Source: Chrysochromulina tobinii
Lineage: Eukaryota; Haptophyta; Prymnesiales; Chrysochromulinaceae
Reading direction: 5' to 3'
Length of the DNA: 14,215 bases
Assembly: GCA_001275005.1 (NCBI GenBank)
Contig: JWZX01002513.1
Location: 1 to 14,215, forward strand
The notes under the pieces are model-generated. The model was not told where the DNA came from and searched no databases. It saw only the letters and a list, made by a program, of their open reading frames with translations. Positions 7,667 through 14,215 of the stretch are shown here, piece after piece. Within the stretch, counting starts at the first letter, position 1; each line of letters opens with the position of its first letter. The position numbers were made by a program, and so were the translations under genes.

Positions 7667-10600
7667 TCATTTCTTCTTTGCACCGCCTTTCGCGCCTTTC
7701 CTACTGCTTGTGGGAGTAGTGCTCTTTGCCTTGCGAGGGTCTTGGTCTTCTTCGCCTTCGAGCAGCAGCTGCCGCGCAAGTGAGCTTGCAGCGGTTGCGC
7801 GCTCGAGCAGCATCTTGGCAGTCTCAGCGTTTCCCGCTCCCAGCGCGCTCGAATGCGCGAAGTATTCGCCGTCGGCATCGCGAAGGCAGACATCGGCGGA
7901 TCGGTCCAGAAGGAGAACGCATGCGCGCTTCGCCTTGTCGTCTGGAGTCCACGCCGCACACAGCACCAGAGCCGGCTTGCCGCTGTGGTCGCGCGCGTTG
8001 ATCTTCGCGCCCGCCTCGATGAGCGCATGGGTGCATGCCTCCTGGCGAGCGGCGGCGGCCAGCAGCAGAGGGGTCTGCTGTGGTCGGCATTTGGGGCATG
8101 CCTCGAGTTTGGCGTTCGCCGCGAGGAGGACTTTGACGGCCGGTAAGTTGGCGTCGCCTCCGAGCAAGGCCAAGCTCAGGGGAGGCCAGCCACAGGGCCC
8201 TCCCTCGTTCACATCCGCACCGTCACGCAAAAGGGCACGGAGAGGCTCCAGGCGCGACGGGCCGCACGTATGCGAGGCAAGCGCGAGGGGTGACATTTGC
8301 GATGCGTCCTGGCTCACAAAGTACTTTTTGAGCAGTTGCAGGTGGAGCTGTCCCACATCATCATCCGCGCCCTCGTGCACCTGCGCGTTGGCCGCGTGTG
8401 TGCTGTCACCGGCACCGGCGGCCGACGTGTCCGCACTGGCGCTCGACGCAGCGCTTTGTCGGCCCGCAGAGTCCGCTGCCACGGCGTCAATCTCTTCGCC
8501 GCCTCTCGCGCAGCTCCAGGCCTCTGCCGGCCGAGAGCTTCCTCGTCTGGAAAACGATTCCCTCGACGACAAGGGCGAGGCGGGCTGGGGCGAGTCTGAG
8601 CGGAAGTAGCTGACGAGTGCTTCCTTGGCGAGCTCCTGGGTGTGTCGTACGGAGGCGCGTCCGATGGCAATCTGGAGGTTCTCGCGCTCGCGACGGCGCG
8701 TCTCCGTCTCTTCGTCGGCCTCGTTGGCCTTGCCATGCGGCGCCTCGTGCGCCATTCGGCGCGCTTGCCGTTGGCGCGCGCGTGCTGAGCGCGTGGCATT
8801 GGCACACGCCACCGCCTCCGCAATCATCCGCCGCTTCGCGGATTCCACAGCCTCGAGATTATCGAGATTATCGGCATCCGGCACCGAATCGGCCGTCAGC
8901 AGGCTCGGAGCTGAAGTATCGGAGTCGTCGTCATCCTCGTGGTTGGCGCCGTGGTAGTCGTCATCCGCGCCCGCCACTATCTGGCTCGCGAGCGTCGCAT
9001 ACTGGTTCGCACCGGCACGATATGGCCGGATCCGCTGTGGGGTCGAGTTCGTCGAATCACCGGTAGGGTCGTTTCGTTCGAGGTCGGAAGGCGGCCTGAC
9101 ACTCCGCCCACTACGGAGCTCCTCTGCGGGCTTGTGCGTCGAGACGTCCGAATGCTCGTCGTCGGTATCGCCCAATGCGCTGAAGGAGCCTCCTTCCGAC
9201 TCGGAGTGAGGGTTCGCACTCCCATGATCGGTAGCTGCCTCTGCAATAGAGGCAGCTACCGTCGACCAGTTGGACAGGGAAAGCGCCACGGGCTCGGGCG
9301 CGCCATCATCGGCACCGGCCCCTCCTATGTACGCGGCGGCGGCGCCTGTTGCGAAGGCATGCAAGGCCTGTTGGTCCTGCTCAGTGCCCACCGCGGGCGC
9401 AAGTTCCTTCTCGCTCGCCGTCTGAGCGCGGCCGTTGTTGCCGTGGGCAGGCGGCGGCGGTTCGAACAGCAGCCTGATAGGTTCCATCAAGAGGTCCACA
9501 CCACTTACGGCCTGCTTGCCGGCTGAGCTCCTCGACTCGCCCACTACGGCGCTCGATGGCTCACCCTGACGGCCCACCGTAATGACGCTGAATGCGTCAG
9601 CCAGAAGCTCAGAGAGGGCCTCCGACGCAGTCAGCGCCTCTGCCTCCGACGCTTGAGCGGGTGCAGTGAAGCTCACGCTCTCTACGGACTGGGGGCACCC
9701 CCCACCTGCCCCAGCAGCCTCGACTGGGCGCGCCGTCTCGAGCGTCTCTACGGACTGGGGGCGCCCCCCACCTGCCCCAGCAGCCTCGACTGGGCGCGCC
9801 GTCTCGAGCGTCTGATGCACGCGTGGCACGGCGCCGATCATCGCGCAGCCGGACGGCATGCAGATGGCATGCATGGGCAGCACGAATGGCACCCACGCGC
9901 CATTCGTGCACTTGAGGCGCAGCGGGATGATGAACGCACCCTCAGCACTGTCTGAGTGTCTAGCATCGGGTGCACAACGCTCAGCACAGCGCGCGCAAGC
10001 CCTGCTCAGCTGGTTGAGGTCGTCGGGATGGACCAGGTCCGCATGGCTCGCCTCATCAAGAGCGCTGGGAGCGTAGCCCAGCTTCGCCTTGCACTCTTGC
10101 GACAGGTGCACGCGCACTTTGGAGTCTGCGACATGCACGATGATCTCGCTACAGGTGCGCGCAAGCAGGCAATACTTGCGTACCTGCTGATGCAGCGCCT
10201 GCATGATCTCCGCTTGCATCTGGGCGCGCTGCTGTGTGAGCTTCGCCTCTTGGGCCGCCTGCTGCCTCTCCGCCTCAACCCTCGCCCGCTCCCGCTGCGC
10301 CCGCACCTCCGTCTGCGCAATCAAGCGCAGCTTCTCGGCGTGCAGCTGCTTGGTGCGCGCCCGTTGCTGTGAACGCACATAACGCATCTCGCTCTGGGCC
10401 GCCTGCAACTTGTGAGTGCGCCGCTGCATCACAAATTGCCAGACGTTGGAGAAGTCGGACATGCGCAGCGGCTTGAAGAGGTACGAGTCCGCGCCTGCTC
10501 GAATGCACGCCTCGACCATGTCGTGCTGGTCATTGGAGGAGATCATGATCACCGCGATCTCGTCGCCGTACCGCTTTCGTATCTGCGTGAGAACTTCATG

Positions 10601-11455
10601 ACCGTCCATACCCTGCATCATCACATCGCACATGACGAGATTGATACGCTCCTGAGCTGGGAGTCGCATGTCCTCCTCGAGAGTGTCCAGGCACTCCTCC
10701 CCGCCGCCGACTGTCCGCAACTCGAAGTGACACTCGCTGCACAGCTCTTGGATCGCGACGACTGAGAACGGATCGTCTTCCACAAGCAAGATCTTCAGTC
10801 GCTCGATGTGCACTTCAGCTAGTGCTCTCACGAATAGCGATGCCGTCCCGCCAGCGGCATCTTCGTCCAGGCGCCCATGCCCCGTTACCTGGCCACCAGC
10901 CGCCTCGGCGCTAACGTTCCAGTCCATGAGCGCTAGATGGTAGAAGAGGAGTGGCGTACTGCCGATGCCTTCGAGGACATGGCAGTCGCATTGAACCGGA
11001 ACCGGAGGCGCATTCCAGCAAAAGACGGTGCACTTGCTCACAAGCCCAGGCGGCGGCGGCCGACCAGACGCAGTCGCCACTAGAGACGCCAGGGGTTGTG
11101 CCTGCACGTCTGCCAGGTTGCGATTCAACATTGCGCATGCCATTGGATTTGCAGTGAGCACACGCCCAGGCAGGCCGGAATTTGGACGTCGCTCCTCACA
11201 CACGATCAGCGGCGCATACACACCCTCTTCAAGGGTTGCCAACGTCAATTCAAAATCTGGGGAGTCAGTAGGGCTGACAGGATCATGCCCGATCATTCGA
11301 GATGACAGTGGCATGCAAGGAGGATCTCCTCGCTCTGGTGAGTCTCTTCTTACTCGCGATCCGGGGGCTGTCGACGGTGAGACGACGAGCGTGTTTGTCG
11401 CCAGCTTCGAGACGCTCGTTCTTCGGAGGGGGAGGGACAGAGGCGTGAAGAACAT
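7667..11455 (-). CDS. PAS / response-regulator receiver / coiled-coil / PAS / ankyrin signalling protein
   Basis: 1262 residues from the ATG at 11453-11455; an in-frame stop lies at 11480-11482 and no ATG lies between. Domains: a PAS-like region at about 66-180 (VLTANPMACAMLNRNLADV); a receiver at 218-345 with acidic pocket E226-D228, phospho-acceptor D277 (VMCDVMM), switch Ser306 and Lys328 (YLFKPL); a charged coiled coil at about 346-425; a clear PAS at about 426-546 (LGYAPSALDEASHADLVHPDDL region); a 22-residue tandem repeat at 550-592; a long acidic, Ser/Ala-rich disordered region; about five ankyrin repeats at 1052-1220; and a Lys-rich tail. The receiver has a genuine Asp, unlike plant pseudo-response regulators, so phosphorelay input is plausible. 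There is no kinase, DNA-binding domain or membrane span. It is likely a soluble signalling scaffold whose PAS domains sense a ligand or bind a partner and whose ankyrins dock a target. No intron is needed. Confidence 0.88.
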   Translation of the reverse strand: MFFTPLSLPLRRTSVSKLATNTLVVSPSTAPGSRVRRDSPERGDPPCMPLSSRMIGHDPVSPTDSPDFELTLATLEEGVYAPLIVCEERRPNSGLPGRVLTANPMACAMLNRNLADVQAQPLASLVATASGRPPPPGLVSKCTVFCWNAPPVPVQCDCHVLEGIGSTPLLFYHLALMDWNVSAEAAGGQVTGHGRLDEDAAGGTASLFVRALAEVHIERLKILLVEDDPFSVVAIQELCSECHFELRTVGGGEECLDTLEEDMRLPAQERINLVMCDVMMQGMDGHEVLTQIRKRYGDEIAVIMISSNDQHDMVEACIRAGADSYLFKPLRMSDFSNVWQFVMQRRTHKLQAAQSEMRYVRSQQRARTKQLHAEKLRLIAQTEVRAQRERARVEAERQQAAQEAKLTQQRAQMQAEIMQALHQQVRKYCLLARTCSEIIVHVADSKVRVHLSQECKAKLGYAPSALDEASHADLVHPDDLNQLSRACARCAERCAPDARHSDSAEGAFIIPLRLKCTNGAWVPFVLPMHAICMPSGCAMIGAVPRVHQTLETARPVEAAGAGGGRPQSVETLETARPVEAAGAGGGCPQSVESVSFTAPAQASEAEALTASEALSELLADAFSVITVGRQGEPSSAVVGESRSSAGKQAVSGVDLLMEPIRLLFEPPPPAHGNNGRAQTASEKELAPAVGTEQDQQALHAFATGAAAAYIGGAGADDGAPEPVALSLSNWSTVAASIAEAATDHGSANPHSESEGGSFSALGDTDDEHSDVSTHKPAEELRSGRSVRPPSDLERNDPTGDSTNSTPQRIRPYRAGANQYATLASQIVAGADDDYHGANHEDDDDSDTSAPSLLTADSVPDADNLDNLEAVESAKRRMIAEAVACANATRSARARQRQARRMAHEAPHGKANEADEETETRRRERENLQIAIGRASVRHTQELAKEALVSYFRSDSPQPASPLSSRESFSRRGSSRPAEAWSCARGGEEIDAVAADSAGRQSAASSASADTSAAGAGDSTHAANAQVHEGADDDVGQLHLQLLKKYFVSQDASQMSPLALASHTCGPSRLEPLRALLRDGADVNEGGPCGWPPLSLALLGGDANLPAVKVLLAANAKLEACPKCRPQQTPLLLAAAARQEACTHALIEAGAKINARDHSGKPALVLCAAWTPDDKAKRACVLLLDRSADVCLRDADGEYFAHSSALGAGNAETAKMLLERATAASSLARQLLLEGEEDQDPRKAKSTTPTSSRKGAKGGAKKK
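9229..9261. repeat. Perfect 14-bp stem hairpin in coding sequence
   Basis: cggtagctgcctct (9229-9242) and agaggcagctaccg (9248-9261) are exact reverse complements around a 5-nt loop. It lies in the disordered region of the PAS/receiver gene (coding for part of STVAASIAEAATDHG). Two smaller inverted repeats lie immediately beside it at 9182-9196 (7-bp arms) and 9203-9222 (6-bp arms). Confidence 0.9.
9680..9811 (-). repeat. 66-bp tandem duplication inside the PAS/receiver gene
   Basis: The units 9680-9745 and 9746-9811 agree at 65 of 66 positions and are in frame, giving two copies of LETARPVEAAGAGGG[RC]PQSVE just after the second PAS domain. The single difference produces Arg versus Cys. This is a recent duplication in a disordered linker. 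Confidence 0.95.
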
Positions 11456-11562
11456 GGAAGAAGAGGTGTGAAACACTACTCAAGGTATCGAAGCCGAGAG
11501 GCCCCAAGGTCACTGTGAGGGAGGCACAAAAGCGGATCCTTTACCCGCGGATGGTACCCGGA

Positions 11563-11574
11563 GTACAATTGTAC
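11563..11574. promoter_or_regulatory. 12-bp palindrome flanked by gtacccgg repeats
   Basis: gtacaattgtac is a perfect dyad 108-119 bp upstream of the PAS/receiver start codon. Direct repeats of gtacccgg at 11554-11561 and 11571-11578 overlap its right side. The position suits a core-promoter or operator-like element, but function is inferred only from symmetry. Confidence 0.35.
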
Positions 11575-11671
11575 CCGGACCCAAGCCCGGAGCGACCGCG
11601 GGCGCGGCGGCGGCACACGCACATGCCACTTCCGTATCTCCGTTTGCGGTTTAAAGATTTATAGGATTAAA

Positions 11672-11731
11672 TGACGTGGCCGTTAAGGGGAAAAAGACTG
11701 ACTCACAGAGGTGAACTGCCCTCGTGAGTCA
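11672..11731. promoter_or_regulatory. Cluster of bZIP-type sites
   Basis: tgacgtgg (11672-11679) has the ACGT core of CRE/G-box-like sites. tgactcac (11699-11706) and gtgagtca (11724-11731) form an inverted pair of AP-1/GCN4-type TGACTCA sites with 8-bp arms. A further gactcac is at 11775-11781. They lie about 220-325 bp upstream of the PAS/receiver gene. Recognition by bZIP proteins follows from known consensus sites, not from anything else seen here. Confidence 0.35.
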
Positions 11732-11878
11732 TAACGAACTGATTGACCATACTAGAGATTCGATCGCCGCGTGCGACTCACGTTGCCTACACGGCCACAC
11801 AGCGCCCGCCATAGAATACCGAAGAGAATGCCAAAGTACCACGCGCGGGTGCGCACGTGCGTAGACCGCCCACGCTGC

Positions 11879-12642
11879 TCACGAGTACACGTCGGAGGAG
11901 CGGTAGTTTTGGCGCATCGCGAGGCAACTCATCAAGCTCGTCTGCCAGCGGTGGCCGAAGCGGAACTCGAGCGAGTGCTTCTCTGTGATCTCGTCGATCG
12001 CCTGGAGGACGGCGACGCGCACAGTCGTGCCTTCGACGTTCTCGTTGATGAGCTCACGCGCCTTGACATAGAGAGCGACTGCCACAGGGCACGAGACAGG
12101 GCACGAGACAGTTGGGGCGATGATCAGATGAGCCGAAGACATGCGCACGCACGCGAGCGGTGGGTTTGGGCCTCCGCAGTGCGCGTACGCCAGAGCTTCT
12201 TCTCTGAGTCAGTGAGGCCAAGGGGCAAGCCCGAGGGGATGGTGCCGTAATCGGACATCTGCGACATCGAGCGCTTCGACCACGGCTTGTCTCCCTCTTT
12301 GCGAGGGCATCCGGCCGTGTTGTCAAAGCCGGCGCCGTCGAAGGGAGACATGGGCTTCGGCCGCTGCCCTGCTGAGGAGGAGGAGGTCCTCATGAAGCTC
12401 GACGCCGCAGTCGAGGACCGCGGGCTCGACGGGCGTTTCGACTCACGCAACGCAGATGTTCCGAGCAGGGGCGACTCGGGCAGATCGCCGGTGCCGTACA
12501 TCCCGTCGGCCATCCAATGACCCCACGTGGCACCCACCGGGGTCGTCTTAGGCGAGCCCGTCGGGCTGACCTGCCCGCGGCCCGAAGAGTTGTAGTCCCA
12601 CCCCGGCGGTGCGACGAACGGCTCGATGGTGAGCGACGACAT
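11879..12642 (-). CDS. Unknown two-exon protein with Ser/Pro-rich N-terminus
   Basis: Exon 1 is 12642-12189 and exon 2 is 12078-11879, giving 217 residues; the stop TGA is at 11881-11879. The upstream frame is open to beyond 12990, but the ATG at 12642 is its first ATG. Residues 1-140 are low in complexity (Ser, Pro, Gly, Thr), with PPGWDY near 11-16 and a polar DNTAGCPRKEGDKPWSKRSM segment near 106-125. After the splice, a compact, well-mixed region (LWLALYVKARELINENVEG onward, about 150-217) looks like a small folded helical domain ending in YRSSDVYS. The junction residue Leu is made from both exons and completes a continuous amphipathic helix. I do not recognise the family; there are no catalytic motifs, membrane spans or targeting leader. 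The many SP/TP and SS pairs in the N-terminal part suggest a phosphorylated, disordered tail. Confidence 0.72.
12079..12188 (-). other. Intron of the two-exon unknown gene (110 nt, phase 1)
   Basis: On the minus strand the donor is ctggc|gtacgc and the acceptor is ctgtggcag|tcgctc. Without splicing, exon 1 reads into an Arg/Cys-rich tail that stops at 12124. With it, the frame joins LTDSEKKLW to LALYVKAREL in one smooth helix. Its size matches the 116-nt intron of the EF-hand gene. Confidence 0.8.
12085..12111. repeat. 12-bp tandem repeat at the 3' end of the intron
   Basis: cagggcacgaga occurs twice in tandem (12085-12096 and 12097-12108), plus a partial third copy cag. On the minus strand it reads as the ctgtctcgtgcc tract just upstream of the acceptor, where the pyrimidine tract or branch point should lie. 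Confidence 0.85.
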
Positions 12643-12706
12643 TCGGGCGTTCGGCACCACAGTTTCGAAACAGACTTTTTTGAAAATGGAAATTACAGCG
12701 CAACCC

Positions 12707-12753
<47 letters not shown>
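12707..12753. repeat. (CAAG)n microsatellite, about 12 units
   Basis: An uninterrupted 47-bp tetranucleotide tract lies in the 199-bp gap between the divergent start codons at 12642 and 12842. On the minus strand it is open and would read LLAC repeats, but there is no ATG upstream in that frame, so it is most likely promoter or 5' UTR. Confidence 0.97.
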
Positions 12754-12841
12754 TCCGTGACGACAATACTCGGCGCATCCGAATCTCGCCGTCCAGGAAC
12801 AGGACGCTGCGTCAAGCGGAGAGGGCGCCCGACAGGACACG

Positions 12842-13912
12842 ATGCAGCCACCGGCCTCGCCCACCCTGTCCTCTCCGCTGATACCACCGGCACCGCAGCG
12901 CGAGGCACGGCGGTCGCAGCGGCTCTCTGCTGAGGATATCAGGGCCCTTGCAGAGACAGTTGCGCACCTCGATTTCGGCTCCGATCCCGCATACGACAAG
13001 CGCTCAACTGTCGATGGGACGCCGGAAGTATCAGAGGAGGAGGAGAAGGGCTACGAGGAGAAGGAGGACGAAGAGCTCGAAGAGGCGGAGGATGACGCCG
13101 CGCGCAGCGGCAGCGAAAGGGCGATGAGCATTTCACCGCTCGGGAGTCCTGGGGCCCTGTCCGCGCAGGCCTCGCCGGCACCGGCGCAATCGAATTGCGC
13201 CGCACAGGAACAGGTCTCGGCGTCACCGGCTCCGCCTTCTCCGTCCTCTCCGCCGGCACCGCCGGCACTGCAGCGAGAACGGCAACGAGAACGACGGTCG
13301 GGGTTCGTGCGCTTCTCTGCAGAGGACGTCAGGGGCCTCGCAGCGACGATTGCATGTCTCGACTTTGGCACCGAGCCTGCCACCGACGGGCAAGCAGACG
13401 GCCTGGCAGGAGACACGACGGCGGAGGCACGGGCACCTACGGTCGAGGAGGCCACGTCAGCGAGCGAGCGTGCGATTGAGACGAGCGAGCAGCAACAGCA
13501 GCCGGAGGCTGCGATGAACGAGTCACTCGGTGTAGCCAGTGTGCATGGCGCGCATGATGTGTCGGCAGGCGCGGCGCACGCGGAGCGCGTGGCAGCGAGC
13601 AGTGTCGAAGGAGTACACAGTGATCCGGTTCAGCATGACGAGGGACGTCCAAGAGACGAGGGTGCACGCAGCAGCATGGAGCATGAGGAGAGAGCCGAGG
13701 GGAGCAGCGACGCGAGAGAGAGCAGAGAGGGAGACGAGAGAGAGAGCGGAGCAGGCAGCGACAAGAGAGAGGCAGCGGCGGGAAGCGAGAGAGAGATCAG
13801 CGGGCTCACAGGCGGGATCAAGAAGAAGAAGTCGAAAAGAAGGGCGAAGGGCGAGAAGTCTCACAAGCAGCGGCAAGATGCAGCACGATTGGGCGTGGCC
13901 CGCGAGGCATGA
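12842..13912 (+). CDS. Low-complexity protein with duplicated SAED..LDFG motif
   Basis: 356 residues from the first ATG; the frame is open upstream to 12761. Two copies of a 22-residue motif, SAED[IV]RxLAxT[VI]xxLDFG plus an acidic Pro-Ala end, lie at 29-50 and 159-180. Each is preceded by a Ser/Pro stretch and an Arg-rich segment (APQREARRSQR; LQRERQRERRS). Between them is an acidic run (EEEEKGYEEKEDEELEE). The C-terminal half is Ser/Glu/Arg/Ala low-complexity, encoded by a purine (GA)-rich strand, and ends in a Lys/Arg cluster near 327-341 (IKKKKSKRRAKGEKS) that could be a nuclear localisation signal. No known family is recognised. The two helical motifs may be short interaction modules. 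The start is uncertain because sequence similarity between the two copies extends upstream of the ATG; an earlier exon is possible. The stop is TGA at 13910-13912. Confidence 0.62.
   Translation: MQPPASPTLSSPLIPPAPQREARRSQRLSAEDIRALAETVAHLDFGSDPAYDKRSTVDGTPEVSEEEEKGYEEKEDEELEEAEDDAARSGSERAMSISPLGSPGALSAQASPAPAQSNCAAQEQVSASPAPPSPSSPPAPPALQRERQRERRSGFVRFSAEDVRGLAATIACLDFGTEPATDGQADGLAGDTTAEARAPTVEEATSASERAIETSEQQQQPEAAMNESLGVASVHGAHDVSAGAAHAERVAASSVEGVHSDPVQHDEGRPRDEGARSSMEHEERAEGSSDARESREGDERESGAGSDKREAAAGSEREISGLTGGIKKKKSKRRAKGEKSHKQRQDAARLGVAREA
12853..13381 (+). repeat. Diverged internal duplication, copies about 12853-12991 and 13240-13381
   Basis: Similarity is visible at the DNA and protein level: a Ser/Pro stretch, then an Arg-rich segment, then the motif core at 12926-12991 and 13316-13381, 390 bp apart. 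Weaker similarity (QEQ plus Ala/Ser) extends left to about 12794 and 13205 with small indels. Confidence 0.7.
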
Positions 13913-14215
13913 GGGTCCGGTACTGCCCCCCCTTCGGGGAGCGTGAGCCAGGTACTCAACTGTGCGCGGGCCTTTTGACCACGAGCACCTCGGCCGAGGC
14001 TCAATCAGGCAGCAGGCTCAATCCCCTCCCCTCCCCTTCCCTCCCTGTCTGTCCCTGGCAGGAGCTGCTCGACTACTGCGAGGCGGAGCCCCTCGGCGGC
14101 TTATCGCTGCGGCGTCCCCTGACCCGTGCGTGGTGCGGAGGGGGCATAGCTCTTTCCCACCAGCGCGCGGGCTGCAGTACTGTATCCGCGGGAGGCACCG
14201 CCCACGCGCGAGGAG
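13913..14215 (+). other. Right-edge spacer with candidate splice acceptor and partial exon
   Basis: A strong C/T tract at about 14028-14056 is followed by ctggcag ending at 14061. From 14062 the frame (ELLDYCEAEPLGGL onward) is open to the window end. This could be a downstream exon of the preceding gene or the first visible exon of another. The upstream donor is not evident, and no family is recognisable in the roughly 51 residues. Confidence 0.3.

Larger units (their letters stand above)
11456..11878 (-). promoter_or_regulatory. Upstream region of the PAS/receiver gene
   Basis: This 423-bp stretch lies 5' of the PAS/receiver gene and 3' of the next minus-strand gene, so it should hold the promoter of the former and the terminator of the latter. 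It contains a relatively A/T-rich patch at about 11645-11700, bZIP-type sites and a small palindrome, listed separately. No long open frame with protein-like composition is present. Confidence 0.5.

Noticed and set aside
7647-8609. 320-codon plus-strand open frame opposite the ankyrin region
   Set aside because: The minus strand encodes clear ankyrin repeats here; the plus frame is Ser/Ala/Arg-rich shadow sequence.
9203-9222. ggagtg-agggttcg-cactcc looks like a tRNA T arm
   Set aside because: No acceptor stem, D arm or anticodon arm can be placed around it, and it lies inside a well-supported coding region.
8939-9526. 195-codon plus-strand open frame opposite the disordered part of the PAS/receiver gene
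   Set aside because: It has no recognisable domain and overlaps a much longer, domain-rich minus-strand gene.
10270-10420. Basic, heptad-rich segment after the receiver considered as a bZIP domain
   Set aside because: The invariant Asn/Arg of a bZIP basic region is absent; it reads as a plain charged coiled coil.
12643-12999. Upstream extension of the minus-strand two-exon gene through the LLAC repeat
   Set aside because: This part of the frame has no ATG, runs antisense to the duplicated motif of the divergent gene and includes a microsatellite.

Overview
This window looks like nuclear DNA of a high-GC unicellular eukaryote, most likely a photosynthetic alga such as a haptophyte or a related secondary-plastid lineage. 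The reasons are: two genes are interrupted by GT-AG introns of 110-116 nt; the proteins include EF-hands, IQ motifs, ankyrin repeats and a plant/algal-style PAS plus response-regulator fusion; one protein begins with a secretory-type leader ending in an ATAF motif that resembles the plastid-targeting cleavage site of secondary algae; and there are no bacterial operons or ribosome binding sites. The lineage is inference only. I see no tRNA, rRNA, CRISPR array, transposase or viral gene.

Layout, left to right. (1) 3-3449 (+), open at the left edge: a multi-pass membrane protein with N-glycosylation sequons before the first membrane span and a long cytosolic-type tail carrying an IQ motif and a duplicated Ala-rich helical module. 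(2) 3450-3992: spacer with two short tandem duplications (22 bp x2 and 13 bp x2) ahead of the next gene. (3) 3993-4802 (+): a 269-residue protein of unknown function with a probable plastid leader. (4) 4991-6784 (+): a split gene for a protein with a paired EF-hand, an IQ motif and a peptidoglycan-binding-like C-terminal region; its second junction is ambiguous and may be alternatively spliced. (5) 6785-7666: convergent spacer containing a short ORF with a histidine-phosphatase RHG motif. (6) 7667-11455 (-): a 1262-residue PAS / receiver / coiled-coil / PAS / ankyrin protein with all receiver catalytic residues. (7) 11456-11878: its upstream region, with a group of bZIP-type ACGT and TGACTCA sites. 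(8) 11879-12642 (-): a 217-residue unknown protein encoded by two exons. (9) 12643-12841: a divergent intergenic region containing a (CAAG)n microsatellite. (10) 12842-13912 (+): a low-complexity protein with a duplicated 22-residue motif. (11) 13913-14215: a spacer with a convincing pyrimidine tract and splice acceptor that may open a further exon running off the right edge.

The genes do not form an evident pathway. Two of them (the membrane protein and the EF-hand protein) carry calmodulin/calcium-signalling motifs and a third is a two-component signalling hybrid, so signalling is the common theme, but proximity in a eukaryotic genome is weak evidence for shared function. The most unusual items are the PAS-receiver-PAS-ankyrin fusion, the EF-hand/IQ/peptidoglycan-binding-like protein with its possible IQ-removing splice, and a 14-bp perfect hairpin inside the receiver gene.
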